Source: Synchiropus splendidus
Lineage: Eukaryota; Chordata; Actinopteri; Syngnathiformes; Callionymidae
Length of the DNA: 64,000 bases
Reading direction: 5' to 3'
NCBI RefSeq assembly: GCF_027744825.2
Contig: NC_071348.1
Coordinates: forward strand, 483,563-547,562
Positions 46,168-61,400 of this stretch are shown piece after piece. The translations under genes were made by a program, and so were the position numbers. The notes under the pieces are model-generated. The model was not told the DNA's origin. It did no database searches and saw only the letters and a program-made list of their open reading frames with translations. Positions within the stretch are counted from its first letter, which is position 1, and every line of letters starts with the position of its first letter.

Positions 46168-49134
46168 CTGACGCGAGAAAAGCACAGTCAATAAGAATCA
46201 AACGGCAGAACGAACTCACTTGATATTGTTTTAGTGTTGGGGATTTTACTACCATTTATTGTCGCTTTTAAACGCATTCTTTTTTTTTTTTTCCCCTTCT
46301 CCAGCCGGTGTGAGAGAGCGCTCCCCTGGGTTCGGGGTATCCCAGGGGTCTTTAGCGGAAGCACACGGCCCAGACAGAGCCCGTTTTACTCGGTGACTTG
46401 ATAAGTAGCCACACTCTCCCCGGAGGGGACGAATTAAAGGGGGAGTGGGTTGAGAGTCAAGACCCTCTGTCACCCGCAAAGCAAACTCTGCTTTATTTAT
46501 TAGTATTTCATTCATACATTTATCACCAGAAAATATACAACTGTGCTATTGCGCTTGTTTGAGCAGTGATTTTTTTTCAATTCACAGAAAAATTGTCTTG
46601 ATTTTGGAATTCAGTATTTAACTTCATTAAATTCATGTTCCCAGAAAAGTGAATTGTTAAAATCAAAATATCAATATTCAACAATACGCCCCCCCCAAAA
46701 AATAAACCTTATTTCTTATATTCTAACACCTGCGTATGTGTGTAGATTTTTAAAAATAATGAAATTCTGACAACACTTTATATTTAAAGTTAAATTAAAA
46801 AAATGAGTATAATTGAAACAACAATAATAATAATAACAATAATAATTATTGTTGTTATTATTATAGTAATGTTTATTTTCATGATTATTGTTATTATAGG
46901 AATTTATTTTGCTCAGCGTGTTTTATATATTTGTGTGAGTATATTTATATTTAACGCATTTAACAGACAATGATTGATTTATAATTTTTATTTTTTAATG
47001 AAGCCTAATTTCCCCAGAAGGACCAGCGTGAACGTGTCATTTTATGAAAGCAGTTAATAATGACGTTAATGGCTCCGATATCGCTCCTGTTTTGATTTCA
47101 CATCAAAAAAAAATCGCGGCCGGCCGATTGCTTGACTGACAGCGGTTTGCAGTTGAATTGAAAATTGTTTCGAGGTGATGGCATCATGTAACACGTGAAT
47201 AAAAAGCTCTCACCTGTCGTGGATGGGTCGAAATGAGGACTTGAGGATCTGTGTTGGGGGAGAGACGGACCGAACCCCGTTCTCCTGCTCTAAACAAGAG
47301 TTAGAATTTTGGTGAATATCGAATTTGAGTTAGACACCGCTTGACATGTCAAACACGCGTGTGGACGAGAAGTGTGTGTGTGTGTGTGTGTTGTACCTGT
47401 GTGTTTGGGACTGTGTCTCTCGGGGGAGGCCTTGCTGTCGCTGCTCTGCGCTGCCGCCGGTGACACCAGCACCGACACCGGCTGCTGCTGCTGCTGCTGC
47501 TGCTGGGCCGCCAGGCCGTGGTGATGGTGGTGGTGGTGGTGCTGCTGCTGGTTTACTCCCAGAAACGATCTCACATTCAGCAGGGAGTTCTGGCCCAGAA
47601 AAGCCCCGTTGGTCCAGTTGTGGAACTTCCCAATCTGACACGTGTATAGTCCGTGGCTGGGCAGGAAGGCGGGGTGGGTTTGGATCTGGTGGTGTGGCGT
47701 GGACGCGTGCGTGGCGGCGGCCGGTCCACACGGGGACGTGGGCTTCTGCGACGAGGAGTCCGGGCTGGTGGCGGTCTCGGCAAGAGACCAGATTTTGGGT
47801 TTGTTGTTGGACGGGAGGGGGAAGCTGCCGGGCCGGTCGGGAGACACAACTCGGGTGTTGTTGTTGCTGTCCGCGCTGTCTTTACTCCCCGAGTGAAGTG
47901 AGAGCTTGGACTTGTCAAAGGCCTCGTGGGCCTGTAGCGCGAAGGCCCGTCGCTTCTCCAAAGTTTCCAGGTCTGCCGGGCCGCCACCGCCCCTCAGCTC
48001 CCTGCTCCCCTCCGTGGATTTATCGTCGTCATCCTCGTTGCTCTGATCCCCGTCGTTGTCGTCGATCTTGTCAATGTCGATGCTCTCCAGATCGATCTCC
48101 TCCTCGTCTTCGTTCTTCTCGCCTTCATCTCCACTGCCGAACAAATTCCCGTCCTCTCCGTCCTCCTTGCTCCTGCTGCCCCAGGTCACCTTGTTCTCCT
48201 TCTTCAGCCTCCTCCTGGCGTTGGCGAACCAGGTGGAGACCTGCGTCAGGGTCATCTTGGTGATGATGGCCAGCATGATCTTCTCGCCCTTGGTGGGGTA
48301 CGGGTTCTTGCGGTGCTCGTTGAGCCAGGCTTTGAGGGTGCTGGTGCTCTCCCGGGTGGCGTTCTTGGGCCTGGCCGGATCCCCATACTGGAACTGGCCA
48401 TATGGGTAGAAGGCCGGGGAGGTGTGGGCAGCGAAGCTGGCAGGATGGACCCCAGGACTGTCCTTCAAGTCATACTGGGAGCCCTAAAACACAGAGCAGC
48501 GGTGGCCCGTCATTACAGTGTACTCACACACACACTCACACACACACACACACACTCACACACTTTCACTAACTTTGAGAGCAACTCTCTCCTGTCATCT
48601 ACATCACTTATGTGCGTGTGTTTCCACATTTCCCCCACAAGTGATGACATTTGATGACTGTAAACACCAACATTCCTACGCTAGTTTTCCACTCCAATAA
48701 GAAGTACTTGCAGTCTGGTTTCCTTATTTCTGCCTTTTTAGATTTGTATTATTCTTTTTTAATTCTGGGCTGCAGCAGGAGCTTCGTCTCGCGAGTGAAA
48801 TATGTGCCCGGACTCTTTTAAGGCTGATGCCAAACCAAGTCAACTTTTCTCCACATTTCTCCCGTCAGTGTCCATGAAGAGCCAGTCTTACCATTTGGGA
48901 GAAGAGCGCCAGGTCCGCGCTGCTGTAGGGTAAAAAGGCGCTGTAGTTGTGCGCGTACGGGTTCGCGTACATGCCGAGCACCGAGGTGACTGCAGCCGCC
49001 GTGGCGGACGGACTCCCCCCGATTTCAGCGCTGCCTCCCCGGGACGACGGCGTCAGCACGCCCGCTCTCTCGGTGCCGTACACCGCCTGGGAGGCACTGA
49101 GGTACTGCGGGTAGCCGAGCTGGGGGAAAGACAT
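46092..49134 (-). CDS. irx1: Iroquois homeobox transcription factor Irx1, complete four-exon gene
   Basis: Coding exons on the minus strand are 49134-48892, 48483-47397, 47289-47214 and 46167-46092 (stop TAA), giving 493 residues. It is a nuclear DNA-binding regulator of the TALE homeodomain class; Iroquois proteins pattern neural tube, heart, kidney and other tissues. Seen in the translation: N-terminus [20 protein letters not shown]; homeodomain about 117-179 with the TALE three-residue loop extension and helix 3 WFANARRR (Ala at homeodomain position 50, Asn at 51); acidic stretch 188-239; [14 protein letters not shown] at 309-322; [14 protein letters not shown] at 360-373; His8 at 396-403; Gln8 at 408-415; C-terminus VLTALSSA. 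N-terminus and C-terminus fit Irx1 better than Irx2-6. The start at 49134 begins the family-conserved [10 protein letters not shown] and has G at -3; an in-frame ATG 63 bases upstream would add 21 unconserved residues. Introns are 408, 107 and 1046 bases. Teleosts can carry irx1a and irx1b; I cannot say which this is. Confidence 0.95.
46168..47213 (-). other. irx1: irx1 intron 3
   Basis: This 1046-base intron is AT-rich, unlike the flanking exons. It holds an AAT/ATT-rich tract at about 46821-46862 that includes a perfect inverted repeat, AACAATAAT (46835-46843) and ATTATTGTT (46845-46853), and a short GC-rich part at 46300-46450. No further exon is seen. Introns 1 (48484-48891) and 2 (47290-47396) hold little; intron 2 has a (GT)9 run at about 47374-47391, next to the exon 2 donor, and intron 1 a CA-rich run at 48522-48564. 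Confidence 0.8.
47214..47289 (-). CDS. irx1: irx1 coding exon 3 (76 bases)
   Basis: A short exon missed by frame finding. The acceptor is CTTGTTTAG|AGCAG and the donor CGACAG|GTGAGA. Joined in phase 1 to exon 2 it encodes [20 protein letters not shown] followed by RPIHD, which lines up with the Irx1 C-terminal segment ending SPAQQLKSPFQPVRD as remembered for mammalian IRX1. It leaves phase 2. The agreement of splice sites, phase and family sequence makes the call secure despite its length. Confidence 0.88.
47397..48483 (-). CDS. irx1: irx1 coding exon 2 (homeodomain exon)
   Basis: This 1087-base exon encodes residues 82-443. The acceptor is GTTTTAG|GGC and the donor CACACAG|GTAC, leaving phase 1. 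It starts [14 protein letters not shown], contains the whole homeodomain, the acidic block with [20 protein letters not shown], the two conserved Iroquois blocks and the His and Gln runs. The Gln run is coded by a nearly pure CAG tract and the His run by CAC/CAT, so length variation between individuals or species is likely. The long plus-strand frame at 47346-48263 is a GC-rich shadow of this exon. Confidence 0.95.
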
Positions 49135-49340
49135 CTCCTGCGAGTGGCAAAGTTCCGCGCACAGGTCCAGCCAACCGTGCGCAAAAATAGGAGCCAAAAC
49201 AGAAAGGAAAGAGAAAGGGCCGAGAGGGCGGTCAGGACAAAGCCAGCGCCGGCGGAGCAGTCGGGAGACGCGCTTGTTGAAGTCTTCCTCGCTGGGCTTC
49301 GGTGGAGCTAAAGTCCGCTGGATGTGATCGGATCAACAAT
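47400..49340. promoter_or_regulatory. CpG-rich region over irx1 exons 1-2 and start
   Basis: CpG dinucleotides are visibly frequent through exon 2, exon 1 and about 200 bases upstream of the start codon, in contrast to the AT-rich flanks. CpG-rich regions at the 5' end are normal for vertebrate developmental regulators. I see no convincing TATA box; the transcription start is not placed. Confidence 0.6.
48892..49134 (-). CDS. irx1: irx1 coding exon 1
   Basis: This exon encodes residues 1-81, from [10 protein letters not shown] to ALFSQM, and ends in phase 0. The donor reads CAAATG|GTAAGA on the minus strand. It holds the Irx1-type segment [20 protein letters not shown], which in the family precedes the homeodomain exon. 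The open frame runs on past the donor for only a few codons, so splicing here is required to keep the family sequence (FSQM followed by GSQY). Confidence 0.93.
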
Positions 49341-49477
49341 TGCGCACCGACTGACGCGCCTGGCCCCGAGGTCTCCAGGCTGATCTCTCAGATACAATTT
49401 GAAGTTGATGCTTTGATTGGCATCCCATACTCGAGTCTACAAGCTCCTCCTCGTTTTTGGAGCAACGTGGATAATGT
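49135..49477 (-). promoter_or_regulatory. irx1 immediate upstream region
   Basis: This should hold the irx1 5' UTR and core promoter. CpGs are frequent up to about 49340. An in-frame ATG at 49197 has no stop before the chosen start. No TATA box is convincing. Confidence 0.45.
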
Positions 49478-49562
49478 GGAGGGAAAGAGAGAGAGGGAGA
49501 GAGAGAGAGAGCGGCGGCTGCTCCCTCTCTCTCTCTCTCCCCTGCACACACACACACACACG
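49478..49562. repeat. GA/CT inverted repeat plus CA run upstream of irx1
   Basis: A 34-base pure purine run (49478-49511) faces a 23-base pure pyrimidine run (49521-49543) across CGGCGGCTG, followed by a CA run. The two tracts can pair into a hairpin and each can form triplex DNA. Confidence 0.9.
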
Positions 49563-50046
49563 CGCACACACTCCTTCCCCTCTCGCTCCCTCCGTGTTTG
49601 GACTTATTGTATGTTAAATGTTGGAGCATTAGAGTCCATTCAGCGAAGGCTTTGATTGTTGTATGACAACCTGTCGACGCCATTTTACAGCTGTCCGACA
49701 CCGGGGGAAGTAAACCTGGTCACCGCGCAGAAAACTTTCTCTGATTTCAATGTGTCATGAACAAACCACAAACAAACGCGCCATTCGGAAATAACACGAT
49801 TAACAAGTGTATATTTTTCAATAATAATAATAATAACAACAGTAATACAATGAAATAATATTGTCACTTATTTTAGTGGTTTCTTTTTGTTGCGACTTAA
49901 AAATAATGACAGTAAAAGTAAAAAACTAAACCTAAGCAGAATAATTCTACTTCTCTTTTGGGGGATCCTTTGATTTATTTATGGTTTAATCAGCCCACCA
50001 ACACCCGCCTTTTCTCTTCTTTTCCACCGTGTGTGAGCGCGCGCGC

Positions 50047-54329
<4,283 letters not shown>

Positions 54330-54725
54330 TTCATTTGAATCGCAGTAATTGATAATTAACTCATTTGGCAAGTGGCAAGACAATTCCATGACTTCGTGTC
54401 TAAGCGTGGCTCGGATGTGCTCATCTGCCGCACATGTATGCAAAGTACAGTAAATGTGCGAGTTGTACACAAACCCCATTTGGAACAGAGAGAGGAAAAT
54501 CAAAGTCTTCTTTTTGTCCCACGTAATTTGATGCTAAATCAGGATGAGACCTCAAAGGTTGGATCCAAAGCGTGGCTGGGAAATATTCATAAGAGTTACT
54601 CTCCCATTTCAGATGTTTATTTGCTTCCTAAGAAACAGAAAAAATGTGAGCTCGCCAATCTGATTCAAGATGACAGAGTTTCTGCCGTTTATTTATCAAC
54701 AGAGTTAATTGAATTTTAAGGCAGG
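54330..54725. promoter_or_regulatory. Enhancer-like block with an IRX-octamer composite
   Basis: ATTGATAATTAACTC near 54347-54361, then CACATGTATGCAAAG at 54431-54445 (ACATGT overlapping an octamer-like ATGCAAAG) and GAGTTAATTGAATTTTAAGG at the end. A 115-codon plus-strand frame (54372-54719) covers it but shows no family resemblance, so I prefer a non-coding reading. Confidence 0.38.
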
Positions 54726-57059
54726 GACTTCTTTGAGGGGGGTGGGGGGGCACATGCTGAAGTATTCTTTTGAAATTTGCCTCTTTGATAACGGTGTAAA
54801 GGATAGACTTATAGATAAAATGATCAACCGACAGCATGACAAATGGAATTTTAATGAGGCTTTTTCTTTCATCTTTTATTGTGTTGTGCAGCTTTTTCCG
54901 CTTTGGTGTGTCTTTTGACTGGATGTTGATCGTCAAGACCTGCCATCTTTATGTTGCCGGACACGCTCCGCGGGGCGCCGCGGCCTCTCGCCTCTTGATC
55001 ACAGATCAGACTACTCTGTTTTGGTTACTTTGGGGATTTGACTTCCCAGAGCGTTTAGCTGCTTTTAACCGCCGAAAAGTTGGAGATAAGACGAACAAGT
55101 GGGGTTTTGAAATGTCAGAAATGTTTTACCTCCAGATCAAGGTGTCAAAGTGAGATCTATTTTTAAGACGCGTGTCCTAACAGTCTGGGTGAGTCTTGGG
55201 TTCCAGTCTAGCGCCAATGCATGGGTGTTGTACTCATAATGAAAGTGAACAAAGAGCTCCTCGACTTCAATGTTAACTTCACCCGTGATCTGTTGTTTAA
55301 TGTCAGGTGTCATCGTGGACTCATCCATCTTTGACTTTGATATATTGCCACAAATTTCAGCCACAGTTGTTACCATTGCCTTCTCACGGACCTGTCCTCA
55401 CAAAAATGCCTCTTCTCTGAACCTAGCGGGTGTAACACATGCGCCAGACCTGTGTGTGGCGCTGTAACGCCCCCCTACACAACGTGGAGAAGGCACGATG
55501 CATGTGGAGCGACACCACGTCCAGCTATTAATCGGAAGACATGATGGTCTGTGGTGCATCTCCACTTAACCCAAAGAGTTCCATGACTTTGTCAAATAAC
55601 ATTTGAGAAGCAGTTTTCTCCAACTATGAAGCTGCTCTGCCAGCGTTTATTCTGCTTGCTGCTTGTTATGGTGATCGTGTCCCCGACAACTTTGTCTTCA
55701 GATTTCAGATCAGCAGCTGTTGCCCAGGTGACTCCACTCTGTCGTAACAATGTTTAGAGAGTAGGAGTCGCACGACGCCACCGTCGAAGTAAAACCTCCT
55801 GCCTTTCCAAAAGTATTCACTCCGCGACCTGCTTTGAAAGAGTTGTGGTCCCAGCACCTGAGAATGGACCGGTCAGTAGTCTGCCCAGCTCTCGTCAGCT
55901 GAAAACAACGTCAGTCCCGTGCACAGGTGAAAGACTCTCTAATGTGACCGGAGAGGCACAGTGGCGAGCCCAAACTGAGGTCAGGGACGACCGTGACGTG
56001 AGCAGACAGGGCTCCGTCGGGAGCGCTGCTGATGAAACAGGACGCACGATAGCTCTGACCCCATGAGCAGTGTATGAGCTGGCCAGCGGGCTCTTGTTGA
56101 AGTGCTGGTGGTACGTGGACCGGGTGTCAGGTTGCAGGACGGCGTTCTATATCACACTTGTGTTGAAGCATCATTGATCCCAGCTGAAGAAAGAAAGCAA
56201 TGTGGACAATGAAGTCCAATAACAAGTGACTCCCTCTCCACAGAGGCCAGCTGATGTGGCACAGTGTAACGCTTCAGCATCAGCGGCACTCAGCTGTTTC
56301 TGCCAAACACTGGCCCTCACCATGAAATCTCTTGTTAAGAAGAGAGAAATGGTGTTTGGCTTATAATTGAAGCGCCTCCCCGCCTCCTTTTGTCAGCCCT
56401 TCTTTATTTCTCTTCCTTCTGTCCCCGTCCCCATTTGTTTTCTGCTCACCTTTTTCTGAACGCTCCGTCTCGACACATATAGCAGCCGCCTGTGATACAC
56501 ACACCCACTCGGATGCTCCTTTTGTATGAGCCGCAGCAGCCATCAAAATCCGGATCGATCCCCCGGTGACATTGTGCGCGGAGGTTATTTAGGTGGGCAT
56601 CCAATCTGCACCTGCCGTTGTGTCGGAGCAAGAGGGGAACATGGCCAGAGTTTGTTAACAGTGAGCGGGGTGGGGGCGGGGCGGACCCCTGAGTACCCAC
56701 CGGCCCGCTGCCTCCTCTCTCGTGAAATGAGCACTTTCACAGTCAGTTAGTCTTTAAGTAATAGATATATTGAGTTCATCCCTTGTAACGTTAGACAACT
56801 AATTTATGATTTTCTTTCCCCCCCTCGCTCTCCACCGCCCCTCTCTCCCGCCTCCCTCTTTCTCTGTGTCCCTTTCACTCCATTTCCCATCAAGCGGGGA
56901 TTATGAAGGTTAAATCAACTCTGTGTGGAAATGAATGAGTATTGCGGCGAACCTCCTCCCCTGCTCCCTCACTGGCACTGGCACCCCTCCCCTCCGTCCC
57001 GCTGCCAGAGGAAGGCAGGGGGCGGAGGATGGAGCGCCGGCGCGGCGCGGCCTGTCTGC
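54726..57059. other. Gene-free stretch
   Basis: No gene was recognised. It contains a G-run at 54737-54751, a GC-rich near-palindrome CCGCGG-GGCG-CCGCGG at 54968-54983, and GC-rich parts at 56530-56700 and 56950-57059. Confidence 0.4.
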
Positions 57060-57480
57060 CGGCAGAATGAATGATCCTATTTATGTTAATGCAGACATGA
57101 ACGTTACACAGGTTTTCCCCCTGATAAGGCGATAGGTTAATGAAATGCTCATTTCATTTTACCAGTTGTTTTCTCTGTGAAGTTCCGATAAGTAGCAAAC
57201 CAATGAAGCCTGTAATTACAATCTTACAGAAGCCCGGCCAATCTGTGTATAAATCTCACCATCCAATTACAAGATGTAATAATTTTGCAGTCAAGCTGGT
57301 AATGAGGTCTAATACTCATGCATGTGATAATCCCCCCTGGATGCTGACTCTATCAGATGCTGCCTTTGTAATTATATGAGCTTGAGAAAGGAAAAAAAAA
57401 TCATTATTTCATGTTCAAGTAGAAAATGAGGTTGGCGGGAAGTTAATTTTCTCGATGCTCTGTCAAGCGTAGACAAGAAT
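57060..57480. promoter_or_regulatory. Strong enhancer-like block with homeobox sites
   Basis: TAATTA at 57213-57218 and 57369-57374, CCAATTAC at 57263-57270, GATAA at 57123-57127, and the perfect inverted repeat TGAAATG-CT-CATTTCA at 57141-57156. The sequence is repeat-free and shifts sharply from the GC-rich DNA to its left. It is the clearest conserved-element look-alike upstream of irx1, about 8 kb from the start. Confidence 0.48.
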
Positions 57481-60400
57481 TTAATGATTTAATTACAGTT
57501 GTTAGCCCTTTTTGGAGCGAGGCTTAAATTGAGCTGAGCATTTTTCACACCCTTCCGACATCAGGAGCCGGGGAACATCGGCGAGCGATGCGCCAGCCCA
57601 GTGGCCCTCCTGCTTCCTTCTCTGGTCTCCGTTCCTCCTCGGACTCTCTCTTCTCCTCATCGCCTGGGTAACCACAGCGCCATGGATACCAGACCTCCCG
57701 GATAAAAGCCACATCAACAAATATTAACCGCTCCAGCTTTCACCAGCAGCAGCTAATCCACTGTATGTGAATTTGTCATATCAGATTACGCTGACAGTCA
57801 TGGTGCAGCACAGGGCGGAAAGCATCCTCCTGCATCCTGAGAAGGACAATATAGTTTAACTCGCCACCTTCTTTGAATTTCAAAGCAGCCCATGAGGGGC
57901 GTCTGTGGTCTTCACATTTCCATACAGCCTTTATGAGAGAGAAAGGAACTGTAAATACATTCCTGGGAGTAATCCCTGGAAAGACGGCCGGCTGCTCTTG
58001 GCACTTTGAAACGTTCTTTGAGCTGTGTAATTCAACTTCACAGTGACACCGGTGATGCCGGGGCCTATGTGAACTGCTGTGGTCCAGCTTTTATCTGCTG
58101 TTTTGGAATACTCATTAGTCCAATTTGAATATCTTTTTGGAATGTAGAGCAATGTACGAAGAAGCCTGCGACCTCTCCCGGCTTTCTTTTCGGAGATCCT
58201 TCCCCTCCCTCATCCGTTTAGCCGAACGATGGGGTCACTGAAGCCTCATGCGGAATTAGCTTTTGATCTCACACTCCACACCATATGTTTCGAGACGGTG
58301 GATCAACTTGCAGCGTTTGAGGACCCTGGTCATTTGCCTGACACTCAGAGAAGAGCTGATGATTCAGTTCATCATTTCTCACTGAATGAATGCAATGATA
58401 CATGACACATCAGTGGAAGTCAAGAGGCCCTGACTTCTGCGTCATTAGAACAGCGCTGAAGCTTTTCTGAGGGAGCTCTCAGGTGTCTCCGGGTCTTCAT
58501 CTGGTCGGTCCTGGGTCATCCTCGATGCTTCTGTTGGTCTGAAAAGGATCAGAAAATGAATGGGCGAATGTTTTTTTTTGGCTGTGTGTACAGAGTAGTG
58601 AAAGGTAGAGGGGTGTGTTTGCGTCTCTGTCTCTCTGGTCGACTTCTTACTTGACCTTTCTAATCCCTGCAGCCCTCTCAGTCCTGTTCAACAAGGGCCG
58701 TGTTGCGGCGCTGTGACCCACAATTGTGGCCAGCTTCACGGCAGGTTTTCGCCGGCCTTTTTCCTGCCGTGGAGTCCAGTCTGCCTCCATCTGCCGCCGC
58801 CTCGCCTGGGTCCCACCGGGGGATATGGGGCTAATTCTGCAGTCAATTAGCAGAAGGGCCGCTTTTGTTCTCTCGCCGGCTCCCGTGGGTCCTATCTGCT
58901 TCACCGCTCTGTCTCTCTCGCTACGACTCTCACTTTCTGTCTCATTTATTTGTTGGTTTATCTCTTGGGTTGCGCAATTCCTTTTGTCTTAATCAGTTCA
59001 TGCGTTTGCTGAACTCCATCTCCATATTATTCTCTTGTCTCTAATTCTCCAGAGTCTCGCCTGATGTGGGTTGGCTGAGGTATTGTATGTCTGCCTGCCA
59101 TATTTCTTCCCCGCGCTCACCCTTGCTCGGTGACCTTTGTGACATTGTTTGCCAAACGGTGTCTCTGGCAATCATGAGCCATAAAAAGAGATGGAATTGC
59201 AGCACGATATCAGCGGGAGATTCACTCGCTCATGAACGTTTGCTGCCGCGCAGGCACAAACATGGAGCAAAAATATTTCCATGGACGCATGTTTATGAAC
59301 TGCTGCATTTCCAAATGACTTTAAGAAGCGGGAATGGGTCACAGTGGGAGTAGGTTTTGCAGCACGTGTGAAGAAGGTTGGAGGCAAAGTTAGGCAGGCC
59401 AGATGGTGCGGACACACAGAGACGAGGGCGGGAGACTGTTGGAGCAAGAAGGTTGGAGATGAAACTACCCGGTGGAAGGAGACCACAAGGATGTGAAGAC
59501 TGGAAGATGAGTCCCTGCTGAAACATCTGCACCTCAGGGTCAGGTGAGCGGATCAAACCTGGAAGAAGCGGGTGCTCATCCTGAAACTACTGCAACACCT
59601 TGCCCTCCCTCCAGCGCAGGCACATTTAAAACACATGTTAAATGAGGTAGGACTCGTTCCTTGGTTGCCCTCTGTCTTCTGGTGGATGCAGCGCCCGCTG
59701 GGTCTTACCCTGCTGTTCCTGCGGAGGCTCTACCTCGCCCTCCTGAGCTCTACCTGTCTCAAGTTAATAAATCATTTTGGCATGATAAAATATTGAAAGG
59801 GGAGGGGTTCAGGCCAGGTGAAAGGAATTCTTACATTTTCATGGCATGACGCTCTCTTCCACATCTCCCCCTCCACTTCAGCTGCGGTGTGTGTGTGTGA
59901 CGGGGTTAGCAGGATCTCCGGTGTCACTCTAATAGTCTAGAATTACACTTGTATCAGTGTCACTAGCATATGGGCTCTATGTATACCCTTAGGCCCATCA
60001 CAATCCCTTCCACCTTCCACTGTCATGGCATTTAAAGTCATACCATTTGGGCAAGGCCAGTTGTGACAGAGAAAGTGAAAAGGTGTGCGTCTGCCTCCTC
60101 GGCGGAGCTGCAGCCACCAGAGGCGTCTGCCAGCCAGCAGCCAATCAAATGCTAGTTTACAGGATAATGATGGGAAAAGGTTCTTGCTCCGCCGTGACCG
60201 TTTCTCTCGTGTCAGCCATCATTCCACCATCGCATTACCGATGAAGCAGCCGCACTTTCTCACCAGTCGAGTGAAACTATAAATACATTTGGATGTTTTG
60301 TCAAACGGTGGACAGCAGGAGCATCTCGTCTTGTCTGTGGACCACGGGCCGAGCCCCTCGTCCTCGACTGAAGCCTGCCGTGGGGCACCCCGAGGTTCCC

Positions 60401-61139
60401 TTTTAGGCTTTTTTTGGGGTTTCTTTTCTTCCCCATGAGGCCGGCACTATGATAAAACCGAGATGTTTTTCTGAAGTCTCGCTGCTGCTATTCTTGTTTG
60501 GATCACGTGACCCATTACCTCATGAAACACCTGACACCACATGCGCTCATCAGCATACAGAGCCTGCCATGAGGCTGGGTGTGACAGGAGAAAGGAAATA
60601 TTCACATAGTTGTTCATGATTTCGCATTGCTTTTTTGAAAGCTATTTCAGTTCTGCTCTGCCTCTGCATGATCGTGTGACGTCAGTGGTGACTGCCTCAC
60701 AGTCAAAAGGGTCATTCCTTCACCTCGTCTTCGGATGTCCGTTCTCAGCATGGCTGAAGTAGCGTTTGACTCGTGAATTCAATGCTCTGAGAGGAAACAC
60801 CTCAAGATACAAACAAACCAGAACAATGTTGCAATCGCCATCGCGGCTCCCAGGAGGGCGACGTGGAACTATTTGCTGATGCCGCGGTTTTTGTTGGCCA
60901 AATCTGCCAAAGCCACAAACACAAGATCAAAATAACTCTCATCCATCAAAGGAAAAAGCGGCTTGAGTTTACAAACCTTTCTGTTTACAAACAAGTCTTG
61001 AACCCATCAAGTTGCAAACCAAGGACCGACTGCATTTCAGTGTTGGCTTTGTTTCTCATTGGACAACACGCCGGCAGACCCGACACCCTTTCCTCTCTCA
61101 CCCAAACAAACATGACTTCCTGAGGCTGGAGGACCCGTG
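57481..61139. other. Gene-free stretch with enhancer-like patches
   Basis: No gene was recognised. TGACAGTCA at 57792-57800 lies in an enhancer-like patch (57750-58160). A second patch is at 59160-59340 (GGCAATCATGAGCCATAAAA, AGCAAAAATATTTCC). The remainder shows nothing distinctive. Confidence 0.35.
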
Positions 61140-61400
61140 TATTCTGATGATATGAAAGTTGACCGCATTTACATGCAAATGGAAGTTCCAGATTAATGGC
61201 CGACGAGCGAGGGCGACGGCGGGCTGCAGAGTAATGTGCTATTATGGCTTTTTAAATATATTTACCAATGTTTTGACGGTGAATTAGCATGGTCCGAGCA
61301 CCAGGGAATCATGTTGGTCTGATAGCAACTTGGTTTTCCAATTGGCAATACAATTTCATCAGGTTTAACTGTCATTTTTAATAACGGCGGGTCGCGCTCA
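61140..61400. promoter_or_regulatory. Enhancer-like block with octamer and homeobox words
   Basis: A perfect ATGCAAAT octamer at 61173-61180 is followed by GATTAATGG at 61191-61199, then GTGAATTAGCATGG and CCAATTGGCAATACAATTTC. No repeat or credible frame. Confidence 0.42.

Noticed and set aside
47346..48263. 305-codon plus-strand frame
   Set aside because: It is an antisense shadow of the GC-rich irx1 exon 2; the minus strand carries the homeodomain.
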